From the NCBI RefSeq assembly GCF_030411995.1, contig NZ_JASNRC010000018.1:1-64000 (forward strand): DNA of 64,000 nucleotides, in the 5' to 3' direction. The translations under genes were made by a program, and so were the position numbers. This document shows, in pieces, positions 35,701 through 42,411 of the stretch; positions within the stretch are counted from its first letter, which is position 1; each line of letters starts with the position of its first letter. The notes beneath the pieces were generated by a model. The model had not been told where the DNA came from, did no database searches, and worked only from the letters and a program-made list of their open reading frames with translations. The stretch comes from Massilia sp. YIM B02769. Its GTDB lineage: Bacteria > Pseudomonadota > Gammaproteobacteria > Burkholderiales > Burkholderiaceae_D.

Positions 35701-36502
35701 CGGTAACAAGCTCGTGATCAATTCGGGCGGCAAGACCGACATGCAGGGCACCCAGGTCGATGCCGGCCAGAGCGCGGAGATCAACGCCACGGGCGGCCTG
35801 ACGACGCGCGATGCGGTCAGCACCAGCAGCCAGCATGGCGTGCAAGTGGATGCCTATGTGCAGGTGGCGGGCAAGCGCAGCGCGGAGGAACCGACCAGCC
35901 GTCCGCGTTCCGGCGCGGTGGACGAGTCGCAGCCGACGCGCGCCCGTGCCGATGCCGTCGATGCCCCGGCGACGCGCGAACGCGGCACCACCGTGACCGA
36001 AGCGCCGGAGCAGACGTCCACCTGGACCAAGGTCAAGGAAGGTGCGGTGAAGGTGAAGGACGGCGCTGTTTCGGCGAAGAACACGGCCAAGGACCTCAAG
36101 AGCACCACGTCCTTGCCATTGGCGTGGGCCAGCAAGACCGACGAGTCGGATAGCCAGTCGACCGCGGTGGCCATCCGCACCGGCGACGCCGCCGACACCG
36201 GCCGCCTGGCGCAGCCGGTCAACCTGATGGCCCTGCCGGCCGTGAAATCGGCGGTGCAGCTGAACGCCGCCCTGGTTGCTCCGCTGGCGCAGTACGGTTC
36301 GCAGGCCGCGATTCCCGATACGGTCAAGCGCGCTGTCCTGCAGCAGGCCGGCGTGGCCATCCCGCCGGGCGCCGACCTGAACGCGCTGCTGAAGCAGACG
36401 CAGAGCGCGGGCAAGGACGCCGCCATCCAGGGGCTGTCGACATCGAACCTGAACGCCGAGCAGCATGCGGCGGCCCTGAAGCAACTCGGCCTGGGCAACT
36501 GA
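26768..36502 (+). CDS. TpsA filamentous haemagglutinin-like adhesin, 3244 residues
   Basis: Giant exported adhesin, the TpsB substrate. A signal peptide (about 1-37, ending G-M-A-G-A-Q) precedes the TPS secretion domain (about 40-290), which has the N-P-Y-G-I-T-C-D-G-C-G-F-I-N-T-P segment. About 1300 residues of degenerate beta-helix repeats (N-x-G-x-L-x-A/S-x-G-x-L) follow. A region near residues 1660-1860 contains four cysteines in two clusters. It leads into the conserved Y-L-V-E-T-N-P/R-L-G-F-D block, and then Ser/Thr/Gly-rich haemagglutinin repeats to about residue 3030. The last 200 residues are Ala-rich. No VENN motif, toxin domain or immunity gene is seen, so it reads as an adhesin rather than a CDI toxin. 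ATG 26768 is preceded by GGAGA; GTG 26681 is the alternative. Confidence 0.92.
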   Translation: MKPAHVNRLPHHTLRLRPLAFALFGASLCAFPGMAGAQVVVAGGNTKVYQAPNGVQVVDIATANNAGVSHNVFTEFNVARNGMVLNNGDSSQMTRQSQLAGQVSANLNLNNSARIILNEVTGASRSTLAGHMEVLGSAAEVVIANPYGITCDGCGFINTPRATLSTGVPVFDAEGRMTGLRVGRGDIVVSGTGLNGTGLDYLDLVARSIRIDGQVNAGDLTLAAGANHWDYASRSASASGADTAAPALGIDSSALGGMYANRIRLMATEEGVGVRLLGDAAASAAELAIDARGQITLQGRLSAQAGDIAVNARGQGGGIAVSGRNASISAAGDVALKAAGADIVLEEASLRAGRDLNVNAGGALRDAASAGNTEALRHAGGDLSLTAAGKATIAGSTWGADGALGMRTDALQVGAAAIYSGKELTLATTNGSLQLDATRVTAHGALALDAGQGALGLDASTRVTGAEAIALDGAAVTNAGSVIGEEGVALHASSLSNSGLLQAAAGLAVEARGQVVNSGSLLAGGTLGLRAASLDNRGVAQAGAGLAAAVDTDLINSGKLLATNDMTLSGRHAGFALDNHGLVQAGGALDIGDAAHRARLNNGVTGTIAAGLDTLVLESLVNAGILQAGEGLLLTASGDVTNTASGLVLTRGQAGAALSIDADGALRNHGALQSDGNLDLTADGVLVNTGTVVTQARADGGADGNIALHGASIDNSGAIGAAGKLDMVARATLTNTGTAQAGGPLVATVGTVLTNGAKGKLLSLADVTIAGSGAAFTLTNNNRIQAGGTLVIGGVSGRADLTNTGDAILSGSAATLALGVFGNDGLVAATAAGGSFGIDAASITNAGTIESSGSLALDSAAKLNNSGRIVTLARADEGADGALALNAQTLVNSGTIAAAGDAAVAAQEVTNSGTLQGIDYLGLTLDKKLDNSGKLLAGGALRIDGTAAAFDLGNSGRIQSGAGLTVGSAGHRANIENHSGGLMLGAAATITAGTLDNAGTLQSGGALTVDAEGDLDIRAGGQVLTQGGALTLSSRGKIGSAGALQSSNGLALAAGGALVNSGSARSLDGTLAASGASVNNSGFMHSAGNLRIGTGTGLDNSGTLAATGGLAVDSGAQAFTLDNKGRLQAGGLLELGSVGHLAQLTNAANAVILGQQARLRLDTLNNSGVVQGGDWLDIGVGTTFVNAAGATLRVTGSGELTLQGGSAIENHGSVIGAGTVRANAAGKLTNSGNMQGNAGLALTAGGIDNSGKLLSGAALTLANTQGDQDLKNSGRIQAGTGLTVGGPLAFARIDNTESGIIVGGALDLDGGALTNAGLVQGDSLDIDVTGKLENTADAKLLAVGGAGATLALDGAIVDNKGLVQSNGNLALTGASVANMGKLVTVAALDKGAAGGTLTVTSSGAGKKFENQGEIASNGALTINVAAAASNSAAGKITGRGNVALQLQGDLDNDGRIAAGGDLDVQTGLSLFKLDNDGDIESGGALAIGRVGGLVNLDNNNSIVGGNVTITANALHNKVAQAKILTTIGGGGTLTLSSISSTWNAGALHADGALNLTAMDITNTASGGISARGGMVLGATQGNLVNQGWVFGTGSARLTTLGGAINNDDTGNIEVMGDLSFRTLGLNGGLGGNNGSVSNYNNVHTQGNLSIETGAFLNQSGKELPTIQRGELKEIGLTQVIDSGNFNCNKVTGNNCAHSRAWRMDFYADQTYSFTPKAKAQLLADGNIKLTYWDSGANKLALISGRDVSISKKGVAGAFVNADMLLQREYLSRLVWIRADDDEVWFPTSEAAYNDLPTYYGTEEAPRTWHNQCNDDWWGCSDADNNPYTWLRSGMNYLKLTGSAALEGRPAYNAGIYASGTFTADAPITLISKRPTPLAADSDKPKGEGSAAGVDAATADKSHDRDGLAGIDKADADDRTPDGAEVRSKDGLAAQAGSGAAKPGGLTPVLVNGAASGLTTVVGANGVPFTGPNLALPTSPNGLYVPAAPNNTQYLVETNPLFVSGSAFGSNYLAQRLGFDTETVQKRLGDANYEAKLVRDQLVAQTNNYLLGGYTREADQMKALLDNAASQSAALGLSFGTALSAEQAGKLTEDMVWMVETSVNGQKVLAPVVYLSAATRAAVLNGSVISARDVRIEGDTLVNQGGTIVASNDLTVKTRGDITNTGGTIRANTVALTSTEGSIVNETAAVFRGDDTYGRTTIGPTGTIEARDSLALDAARDVRVIGANLAAGGNATIKAGNDVVFDTIEDKRADTVAGSTGDGRNGTVWSRNEVDVKQIGASVSSGGNLSITSGNDVTVAGSTVKADGKVGIDAGRDLKIVDRQDLNKVTDMKKEISSGFTAKGGAVGYAKTDTSETTKTTTGTSVASAITSGGDTSLSAGKTLTVRGSDVAAGGDLAVHATDVKLLAGQDTYEQTIDKKTTTTGVSVGVDLAMVKSIGDLASGGTSVAEVARAAADVAGNQGVSLSLTHSTTSTHSQESNSTARVSSLTSGGKTSVTAGNNAMFEGTRVVAGGDIDVKANTIDILEARNKSSYNVQSETTGLNVSVSADPMAMTRKAVAENLYSGGGEGVKLATVENTQRDLKSNSDKSTVASFTSGGSITREATDVLTERGAQFTAAGDLVQRGKEINQLAAIDTSNHEETVTVNKGSIGVSVDFETTKAFNDLKGGKPGSAAGLLGGPTIGMDANYTRTSDTTSTQTTAAQAGNLVAGGKIITESSGATRMEGTRLSSGGDTSITAGSLQVDAARNTTTSTSNGSKINVDARVELGVTGDVGAKLGAGYTSTNGSNMGSQAVTGSIAAGGNLTIKTTGDARFEGTQLAAAKDASIDAGGRVDMVSADSTASTSASTRAVSAEVNASKGSGGAKKGASVNVKVEDESTGSTTAQVGSIQAGNNLTIKAKNDLTLVGTTVGAGNDVTLGSDANVNLLAAKSSTDSDSTKVDAGLSGSRTAKAQSVTAKAGVGVSDASTTTEKGSDLVAGNKLVINSGGKTDMQGTQVDAGQSAEINATGGLTTRDAVSTSSQHGVQVDAYVQVAGKRSAEEPTSRPRSGAVDESQPTRARADAVDAPATRERGTTVTEAPEQTSTWTKVKEGAVKVKDGAVSAKNTAKDLKSTTSLPLAWASKTDESDSQSTAVAIRTGDAADTGRLAQPVNLMALPAVKSAVQLNAALVAPLAQYGSQAAIPDTVKRAVLQQAGVAIPPGADLNALLKQTQSAGKDAAIQGLSTSNLNAEQHAAALKQLGLGN

Positions 36503-36529
36503 GCGCGTAGCAAGCCGGTAGCTGGACAG

Positions 36530-36555
36530 CGGCGCCTTCGGGCGCCGTTTTTTTT
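36530..36555 (+). terminator. Intrinsic terminator of the tpsBA operon
   Basis: CGGCGCC and GGCGCCG close on a TTCG tetraloop (36530-36547), followed by eight T. This is a classic strong terminator. Confidence 0.9.
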
Positions 36556-36985
36556 ACGCAGGCGGATAAGCGTCACCGTTTTGACGCCAAGTGAACAGGG
36601 AAGAAAATGCCGTTCCTTAAGTTTCCCTATGGCTATACATCATTCTTTAAGGGAATGGGCGTGATGTGAGTAGCAAGAATTTGCCGGTTTTTTTCATCAG
36701 ATGTAGGAAATTTGCTACAAGGAAATGAACATTTGTGTAGACAGCTCAAGACCAAGCTTGCTCTAGGGCAAGACCCCATCCATAATTTCGCTCATCAAAG
36801 AGATTTGCTGAGGAAACGTTCCAGTCCCGCGGACGTTTTTGCAGATGCAGATTTTTTTCCTGTTTTAACGCCCAACTTTGATTTATCCTGACGGAAATAC
36901 TTTCCGTAATGGAAGTTGGTTGGACAGGACTTCAGGCGGACACCCCAACAGGCAAATCTGGACAAGACAGAATAGGGAAGGCGAA
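36556..36985. other. AT-rich gap before the chemoreceptor gene
   Basis: About 430 bases without a supported gene. Base composition is markedly more AT-rich than the neighbours, and several T runs are present. It presumably holds the promoter of the chemoreceptor gene, but no confident sigma-70 or sigma-28 motif could be fixed by eye. Confidence 0.4.
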
Positions 36986-38758
36986 ATGAATTTATCGAAC
37001 ATGAAGGTCGGTATGCGCTTGGGGCTGGGGTTCGCCCTGGTGCTGGTGTTGCTGGTGGCGGTGACCGTGGTCGGCGTGCTGCGCATGGCCCAGATCCAGG
37101 ACCGCCTCGATCACGTGGTTAGCGTGAACAATGTCTCGAGCCGCATGGTCATCGAGATGCGCAACAACGTGCAGGACCGCCTGGCATCGCTGCGCGTGCT
37201 GACCCTGATGGCCGACCCTGCCGACATGGAGCCGGAACTCAAGAAGTTCAAGGAACAGACCGCCAAGTACAACGAAGCCCAGACCAAGGTCAGCCAGATC
37301 TTCGCGACCGACGGCAGCGACGCCGAGAAGGCCCTGCTGGCCGAAGTCAAGCAGCACGAAGCCGCCGCCCTGCCGGCGATCGCCAAGGCCTCGGAACTCT
37401 ACCTGGCCAACAACGCCATGGACGCGACCCGCGTGATGGTCAAGGAAGTGCGTCCGGTCCAGAAGAAGTGGACCGAAGCACTGGACAAGCTGGTGTCGCT
37501 GGAAGACAAGCAAAGCGCGCAGAGCCAGGCCGACGCCGCCGCCGCTTTCGTCAACGCCCGTAACTTCATGGTCATCATGCTGGTCGTCGCCGTCGTCATG
37601 GGCGTGGCCGCTGCCTGGTTCATCACCCGCGGCCTGATCAGGCAGCTGGGCGGCGAGCCTGACTACACCACCAGGATTGCCGGCAGCATCGCCCATGGCG
37701 ACCTGGCCATCGACATCGACACCAGCACCGCCCAGAAAGGCAGCCTGCTGTCGGAAATGAACGAAATGCGCAACAGCCTGGTCAAGATCGTCGGCCAGGT
37801 ACGCCGCGGCACCGAGACCATCGGCACCGCCTCGCGTGAAATCGCCGCCGGCAACATCGACCTGTCCTCGCGTACCGAACTGCAGGCCAGCTCGCTGGAA
37901 AAAACCGCCTCGGCCATGGAAACCCTGACCACCACCGTGCGCCAGAACGCCGAGCACGCTCGTGAAGCGAACCAGCTGGCAGCCAGCGCCTCCGACGTGG
38001 CCCGCAAGGGCGGCGACGTGGTGTCGCAAGTGGTCGGCACCATGGGCGAGATCAACAGCTCGGCCAGCAAGATCGCCGACATCATCGGCGTGATCGACGG
38101 CATCGCCTTCCAGACCAACATCCTGGCGCTGAACGCGGCAGTCGAGGCAGCCCGTGCCGGCGAACAAGGCCGCGGCTTCGCGGTCGTGGCATCCGAAGTG
38201 CGTAACCTGGCCCAGCGTTCGGCTGCGGCGGCAAAAGAGATCAAGACCCTGATCGGCGACTCGGTGGAAAAAGTCGAGCGCGGCAGCAAGCTGGTCGGCC
38301 AGGCCGGCGTGACGATGGACGAAGTGGTGGCGAGCGTGAAACGCGTGACCGACATCATGGGCGAGATCGCCAACGCCAGCGCCGAGCAGAGCGCCGGCAT
38401 CGAGCAGGTGAACATGTCGATCATCGAGATGGACAGCATGACCCAGCAAAATGCTGCGCTGGTGGAAGAAGCGGCCGCCGCGGCCCAGAGCCTGCAGGAC
38501 CAGGCCGGCGAGCTGGCGCGCGTGGTCAGCATCTTCAAGCTGATCGAAGGCGAAGAGGGCGCGGCACCGGCCCCGGTGGCGGCGCCTGTCGCCAGCGTGC
38601 CTGCGGTGCGCGCTCCGGCCGCCCGCACTGCACAGCCTGCACGTCCGGCGCTGAAGAAGCCGGCTGCCAAGGCAGCGGCTGCACCAGCGGCAAGCGCCAC
38701 GGCCAAGCCGAAGAAGGCGCCGGTGTCCGCTGGTAACGATGAATGGGAAGAATTTTAA
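36986..38758 (+). CDS. Methyl-accepting chemotaxis protein
   Basis: Membrane chemoreceptor of 590 residues that controls the CheA kinase. TM1 lies at about 9-32, followed by a four-helix-bundle periplasmic sensor (about 33-188), TM2 (about 190-212), a HAMP region and a long cytoplasmic signalling domain. The hairpin tip I-D-G-I-A-F-Q-T-N-I-L-A-L-N-A-A-V-E-A-A-R-A is near 370-390. The Ala/Pro/Lys-rich linker ends in E-W-E-E-F, which matches the CheR/CheB docking pentapeptide. The start at 36986 follows GGGAAGG and places TM1 at the N-terminus. The ligand is unknown. No che genes are adjacent. Confidence 0.93.
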   Translation: MNLSNMKVGMRLGLGFALVLVLLVAVTVVGVLRMAQIQDRLDHVVSVNNVSSRMVIEMRNNVQDRLASLRVLTLMADPADMEPELKKFKEQTAKYNEAQTKVSQIFATDGSDAEKALLAEVKQHEAAALPAIAKASELYLANNAMDATRVMVKEVRPVQKKWTEALDKLVSLEDKQSAQSQADAAAAFVNARNFMVIMLVVAVVMGVAAAWFITRGLIRQLGGEPDYTTRIAGSIAHGDLAIDIDTSTAQKGSLLSEMNEMRNSLVKIVGQVRRGTETIGTASREIAAGNIDLSSRTELQASSLEKTASAMETLTTTVRQNAEHAREANQLAASASDVARKGGDVVSQVVGTMGEINSSASKIADIIGVIDGIAFQTNILALNAAVEAARAGEQGRGFAVVASEVRNLAQRSAAAAKEIKTLIGDSVEKVERGSKLVGQAGVTMDEVVASVKRVTDIMGEIANASAEQSAGIEQVNMSIIEMDSMTQQNAALVEEAAAAAQSLQDQAGELARVVSIFKLIEGEEGAAPAPVAAPVASVPAVRAPAARTAQPARPALKKPAAKAAAAPAASATAKPKKAPVSAGNDEWEEF

Positions 38759-38839
38759 TTTACGGCGATTCCTGCCGGGCACACTGAAAGACCGCAAGCA
38801 GCCAGCGGCACATTAACTCACTTTTTGGGAATACTAATT

Positions 38840-39184
38840 ATGAAAAAGCCTTACCTGAGCGCAGTTGTTACCCTCGTTTTCGCCGCCTTCGCCGGCTCGG
38901 CCTTCGCTGCTGAAGTGCCAGCTTCCTTCGATCCGTCGAAGTGCAAGGTCGAATACCCGAAAGCTTCCCTGATGAACGAAGAGCAGGGCGTGACCTCGAT
39001 GAGCTTCGTGGTCGGCGCCGACGGCAGCGTCATCGATTCGAAGCTGGAAAAATCGAGCGGTTTCAAAGGCCTGGACCGGGCTGCCCAGAAAGGCCTGTCG
39101 GCTTGCAAATTCAAGCCGGGCACCAAGGACGGCTCGCCGGCACAGACCACCACCAAGGTCGACTACGCCTGGAAGCTGGACTAA
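38840..39184 (+). CDS. Small exported protein with TonB-C-terminal-like domain
   Basis: A 114-residue protein with a cleavable signal peptide (about 1-23, A-G-S-A-F-A) and a single TonB C-terminal-like domain (about 30-112, with M-S-F-V-V-G-A-D-G-S-V and S-S-G-F-K-G-L-D-R-A-A). It lacks the membrane anchor and Pro-rich spacer of true TonB, so it is probably a free periplasmic domain rather than an energy transducer. It is monocistronic with a terminator right after it. Confidence 0.8.
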   Translation: MKKPYLSAVVTLVFAAFAGSAFAAEVPASFDPSKCKVEYPKASLMNEEQGVTSMSFVVGADGSVIDSKLEKSSGFKGLDRAAQKGLSACKFKPGTKDGSPAQTTTKVDYAWKLD

Positions 39185-39210
39185 TCTGTCCGTTAGGAAT
39201 TGGTAGCGCA

Positions 39211-39240
39211 AACAGCCGGCTGATGCCGGCTGTTTTGTTT
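39211..39240 (+). terminator. Intrinsic terminator after the TonB-like gene
   Basis: AACAGCCGGC (39211-39220) and GCCGGCTGTT (39225-39234) form a perfect 10-bp stem, followed by a T-rich tail. Confidence 0.88.
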
Positions 39241-39407
39241 TCCGGCCGTGGAAAGCGGCTCCCTTGTTACAAATGGCGCGGCCGTGGTTACGCCGCTGTT
39301 ACGTTCCCAGCAGGGATTGTTTCGATTGTAAGAACTTGCATCAGTACTACTGTGCGCAGGAAGCGTTGGCTATAGTGATCTCACACCGAAACAAAAGGAG
39401 CACTACC

Positions 39408-39812
39408 ATGAAACGAATCCTCTTGACTGCAGCAGCCGTCCTGATCAGCACCGCAGCCCTCAGCCCGGCACAAGCCTACCAGCCCCATGGCCATACCGAG
39501 GTCATCATCGTGAAAAAGGCGCCGCCTGCGCCGCGCCGCGAGGCTGTGCAGGCCGCACGCCGCGGTTTCGAATGGGTGCCGGGTTACTGGAACTGGACGG
39601 GCAGCCGTTACACCTGGGTGAAGGGCCATTACGAGAAAGTGCGTCCGGGCTATGTCTACCAGCGCGCAGAATGGCGCCGTGACCGGAATGGCTGGTACCT
39701 GGAACGTGGCGGCTGGCAGCATGGCGACCGCGTGGCGCCGCGCCATGACCGCGACGGCGATGGCGTGCCGAACCGTGCGGATGCGCGTCCGAACAACCCG
39801 AATCGTTACTGA
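39408..39812 (+). CDS. Exported YXWXGXW repeat protein
   Basis: A 134-residue protein with a signal peptide (about 1-23, S-P-A-Q-A). It has a basic segment and two to three aromatic repeats of the YXWXGXW type (about 45-100; [24 protein letters not shown]). The C-terminus [14 protein letters not shown] resembles a calcium-binding thrombospondin type-3 repeat. The start follows AAAAGGAGCACTACC. It probably acts in the periplasm or envelope; no molecular function is established for the family. Confidence 0.83.
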   Translation: MKRILLTAAAVLISTAALSPAQAYQPHGHTEVIIVKKAPPAPRREAVQAARRGFEWVPGYWNWTGSRYTWVKGHYEKVRPGYVYQRAEWRRDRNGWYLERGGWQHGDRVAPRHDRDGDGVPNRADARPNNPNRY

Positions 39813-39840
39813 TCGGCCCAGCGGGACCCGCTGAAAAAGA

Positions 39841-39867
39841 AAACCCGGCAATTGCCGGGTTTTTTTC
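39841..39867. terminator. Bidirectional terminator between convergent genes
   Basis: ACCCGGCAATTGCCGGGT is a perfect palindrome with A on the left and a run of T on the right. It lies between the YXWXGXW gene and the convergent PH-domain gene. Confidence 0.85.
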
Positions 39868-39890
39868 GTCCTGAAGTAGAGCGGAGCGTG

Positions 39891-40682
39891 TCAGCGGAAG
39901 CGCGCCTTGTCCACGCGGCTGGCTTCGATCTGGCCGGCATTGCGGATCAGGTCGCGCACCGCCTCGGCATTGCGGATGCCGCTCAGCCACACGCCAGCGT
40001 ACAGGTTGGCGCAGCCGAACATGCGCAGGAAGAAGGGGCTGTGGATCTGGCCCGCATTCAGCTTGTGCAGTTCGTAGGTATTGTTGATCTTGCTGAAGAT
40101 GCCGGACTCGATCGTCAGGCGTTGCGAGGTCATCTTGTACTTGATGCACTTCAGGCGCAGCGCCCACATCAGGTGCGCGTAGACCTGGTACGCGAACACC
40201 AGGAAGCCTAGCCATGTGAGGATGGTGTGCCAGGACAGCTCGTCTTTCGCAGGCTGCTTTGCCGCGCTTTCCTCGGCCGCCGCTGCCTGGCTTTCCTCGG
40301 CTGCCTTCGCCTGCTTGGCGTTACGCCCGGATTTTTTCTTGGCCGGCTTTTCGGCCGGCGCCGCTTCCACTTGGGCCTGTTCGCTTGCCGGCAGGACGGG
40401 CTTCGGCGCGAAGACGGCCAGGGCGACGGTCCAGATCACGGCGATCATCACCCACTTGAGGACGCTCGACAGCATTAGCGACAGGTGCGGCTTGTCTTGC
40501 CAGACCATGGCTTCCGTGTCGTAGTCGAGCAATTGCTGTGCGACCGAGGTCACGTTGGCGTTGCCGATGTTGGCATCGGTGCGGGTTACCAGGGTGTCGA
40601 TGTGCTGCAGCGGTACCGCGGCGTCGCGGTTGGCAAGCGCACCCGGGGCGGGAGTATTCACAAGGTCGATGGTCGTGGTCAT
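39891..40682 (-). CDS. PH-domain-containing inner-membrane protein
   Basis: A 263-residue protein. Membrane segments lie at about 68-92 and 153-175. Between them is an Ala/Lys/Glu-rich cytoplasmic insert (about 100-148). The C-terminal bacterial PH-like (DUF304-type) domain covers about 178-255 (T-S-Q-R-L-T-I-E-S-G-I-F-S-K and Y-E-L-H-K-L segments). Such proteins have no firm function; membrane-stress roles have been proposed. This is the last backbone gene before the tRNA-His-associated island. Confidence 0.8.
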   Translation of the reverse strand: MTTTIDLVNTPAPGALANRDAAVPLQHIDTLVTRTDANIGNANVTSVAQQLLDYDTEAMVWQDKPHLSLMLSSVLKWVMIAVIWTVALAVFAPKPVLPASEQAQVEAAPAEKPAKKKSGRNAKQAKAAEESQAAAAEESAAKQPAKDELSWHTILTWLGFLVFAYQVYAHLMWALRLKCIKYKMTSQRLTIESGIFSKINNTYELHKLNAGQIHSPFFLRMFGCANLYAGVWLSGIRNAEAVRDLIRNAGQIEASRVDKARFR

Positions 40683-41124
40683 AGTTGGACAGGAACGTTA
40701 TTGAGACGAATGAAGTTGTCTCATGGAAATAATTGTTGAGTGATTCTACATGACTGGAATCATGGAGAAACTCACCAATTTCCACGTTTGCCCAAGATGA
40801 AGATGTTCGACACACCGCGTTCCCGGAGCAGGGAAAAGCCAGGTTTTTTTCTGCGGTCGGAAATGCAAAAAACCCGATCAGATGACCGGGCTTTTCGCTT
40901 AATTCTTGGGGTGGCTGATGGGAGACCACTGGCCACATCAAATTACCTACGTGCGCGGGGCGTCAAGGCAGTTGCTCCACGGGTCTGTGTGACGGATTGT
41001 GTTACAAAAGCAGTCCGCTTGCAATGCCCGCGGTTTCGTCCATGCCCTTGACGACGAGGTTCGTTTTCGTCGCTATCGCGTACCCTGGCCGGTCTTGCTT
41101 CCGGCCGACGGCTAAGGCGCCGGA
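40683..41124. other. Left island boundary region without genes
   Basis: 442 bases with no supported gene. It holds the divergent promoter side of the PH-domain gene, a terminator-like CCCG...CGGG hairpin followed by T (about 40873-40895), the short tRNA-His repeat at 40908-40923, and about 200 bases of unrecognised sequence belonging to the island. Confidence 0.5.
40908..40923 (-). repeat. Left attachment-site repeat (3' end of tRNA-His)
   Basis: GGGGTGGCTGATGGGA is identical to 49248-49263, where it forms the acceptor/T-arm part of a tRNA-His fragment on the minus strand. The preceding ATTCTT is also shared with a one-base shift. After the match the two sequences diverge, as expected of att sites. 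It marks the probable left end of integrative element A. Confidence 0.75.
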
Positions 41125-41499
41125 CTAGCTCCAGACAAACGCCACATGTTCCTTGTCTCTATCGTCGACGACGAAAGCACGTACGTACATGCGAAAGTTT
41201 TCAGCGACATACACTTCGGTGCGGAACACCTTGAGTGCTGAAGCGTCAACGTGATGCCGCCGAAGGTGTTCTGCCAGCCCAGCCTGGTAAGCATCCACAC
41301 ATTTTTGCACCCGTGGCGGGAGGTCGCGCGAATCTTCGCCGTCGGCCGGAATCCAGTTGATAATTACCTTTTCGCCGCGTCGCTCTCTGGCCACCCTGTA
41401 CACGTCCTCGTAGACGAAGGCACCGTCCACGTAGTTCATTTCGCTCATGAAGGAGTGCGACCAGTTATGCGCCATCGAGCGAATCAATTTGTACTTCAT
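41125..41499 (-). CDS. Unknown protein, 124 residues, last gene of the immunity-like cluster
   Basis: Small soluble protein rich in charged residues, with a conserved-looking N-terminal block (start MKYKLIRSMAHNW, then F-M-S-E-M-N-Y-V-D). No family was recognised. AGGAG precedes the ATG at a good distance. It is the third of three co-directed genes after the SUKH-like and EF-Tu-like genes, with 34 bases separating it from the latter. By position it could be another immunity or accessory protein; that is inference. Confidence 0.65.
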   Translation of the reverse strand: MKYKLIRSMAHNWSHSFMSEMNYVDGAFVYEDVYRVARERRGEKVIINWIPADGEDSRDLPPRVQKCVDAYQAGLAEHLRRHHVDASALKVFRTEVYVAENFRMYVRAFVVDDRDKEHVAFVWS

Positions 41500-41533
41500 C
41501 TAGCTGTGCTCCTGGCCGGCTGGAATGCCGCCG

Positions 41534-41875
41534 TTAGTGGTCCCGTCCATGATTGTCTAAAGCGAGTACCTTGCCAGTACCGACTACCTGCCGACCTTCC
41601 AGCACATCGAACTCGACGCCTGGGTTAAGCGCTGAATAGTCTACGTCAGGTTCGTAAATCAAAACCGCGTCCGCGCATGCAGACTCTCCCGGCGTTACCG
41701 CATCGGCCGGCCCATTACACAGCACAACGCCAAGGTACTCGCCTCCGCTGACGCGGAGATGCGGGCGGTAGACGCCCGAGCGGAGATTGGCTGCTGTCGC
41801 TCGGCCCCCGTCTGCCTCAGTTTTGAACTGAATCTGGACTCTCACGGTTTTCTGCTGCATATCGCTTTCCAACAT
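41534..41875 (-). CDS. Free-standing EF-Tu domain-3-like protein
   Basis: A 113-residue protein without a GTPase domain. Its pattern follows EF-Tu domain 3: K-T-E-A-D-G-G-R-x-T near residue 20, Y-R-P-H (EF-Tu Y-R-P-Q) near 38, V-T-P-G-E near 62, and L-x-P-G-V-E-F then G-R-Q-V-V-G-T-G-K-V near the end. In EF-Tu this barrel binds tRNA and EF-Ts and is the docking surface of several bacterial toxins. The ATG at 41875 lies 16 bases after the stop of the SUKH-like gene; ATG 41860 with GGAAAG is an alternative. Function is unknown; a decoy or immunity role is only inferred. Confidence 0.7.
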   Translation of the reverse strand: MLESDMQQKTVRVQIQFKTEADGGRATAANLRSGVYRPHLRVSGGEYLGVVLCNGPADAVTPGESACADAVLIYEPDVDYSALNPGVEFDVLEGRQVVGTGKVLALDNHGRDH

Positions 41876-41891
41876 ATCGGTATCGGCGACC

Positions 41892-42404
41892 TCATCGGCA
41901 TTGAGATTCGATGAGCTGATGGAAGTTGGGGAACTCGTGTTTGGCGGCCTCCATGACCTCATGTGCGGACCGGCCAGGGGCAGCATTCTTCCTTGCGAAC
42001 TCCGCAAGCTGCGGCTGAGCTATCCGGGGCTCTTCCGGAAAAGACGCCGCTTCGCAAGGTCCCAGTCCTGCTGCAAGAAGCCAGAGATAGTCATGGAAGC
42101 TACAAGCTACCACGGCAGTTTCGCCTTCAGACCCCATGAATACAACTGGCTGTTCCAGCAAGTCGGCGTCTTGTCGAACGGTCCAGAATGCCGCGTACCC
42201 GCCCGAGCCATCTTGCCCAAACACGCGAAAGTGTGAGCCATCGGCAGCGGGGTTACCAGTCCAAGCTCGAAACCATCGTTCAGTCTCGTCAGCCGGAAGG
42301 AATTCATCAAAAGGCTCGAACTCGATGCCAGCCCCGTCTGCATAGTCATACTCCAGCCGATTTGCCTGAGCTAACAGCTCTGGAAATTGGGTTTCATCGG
42401 ACAT
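41892..42404 (-). CDS. SMI1/KNR4 (SUKH)-like protein, possible orphan immunity protein
   Basis: A 170-residue acidic protein with features of the SUKH superfamily: an N-terminal helix, an aromatic-rich beta core (F-R-V-F-G-Q-D-G-S-G-G-Y-A-A-F-W, about 58-73), G-S-E-G-E near 90 and the helix F-H-D-Y-L-W-L-L-A-A-G-L-G-P (about 102-115). SUKH proteins often neutralise polymorphic toxins. No toxin gene is adjacent, so it would be an orphan. GAGGAG precedes the ATG. It heads the leftward three-gene cluster and diverges from the mobilization operon. Confidence 0.75.
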   Translation of the reverse strand: MSDETQFPELLAQANRLEYDYADGAGIEFEPFDEFLPADETERWFRAWTGNPAADGSHFRVFGQDGSGGYAAFWTVRQDADLLEQPVVFMGSEGETAVVACSFHDYLWLLAAGLGPCEAASFPEEPRIAQPQLAEFARKNAAPGRSAHEVMEAAKHEFPNFHQLIESQCR

Positions 42405-42411
42405 CTTTACA

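Noticed and set aside
26768-36502. CDI toxin (CdiA) reading of the adhesin
   Set aside because: There is no VENN-type boundary, no toxin-like C-terminus and no small immunity gene; a terminator follows directly.
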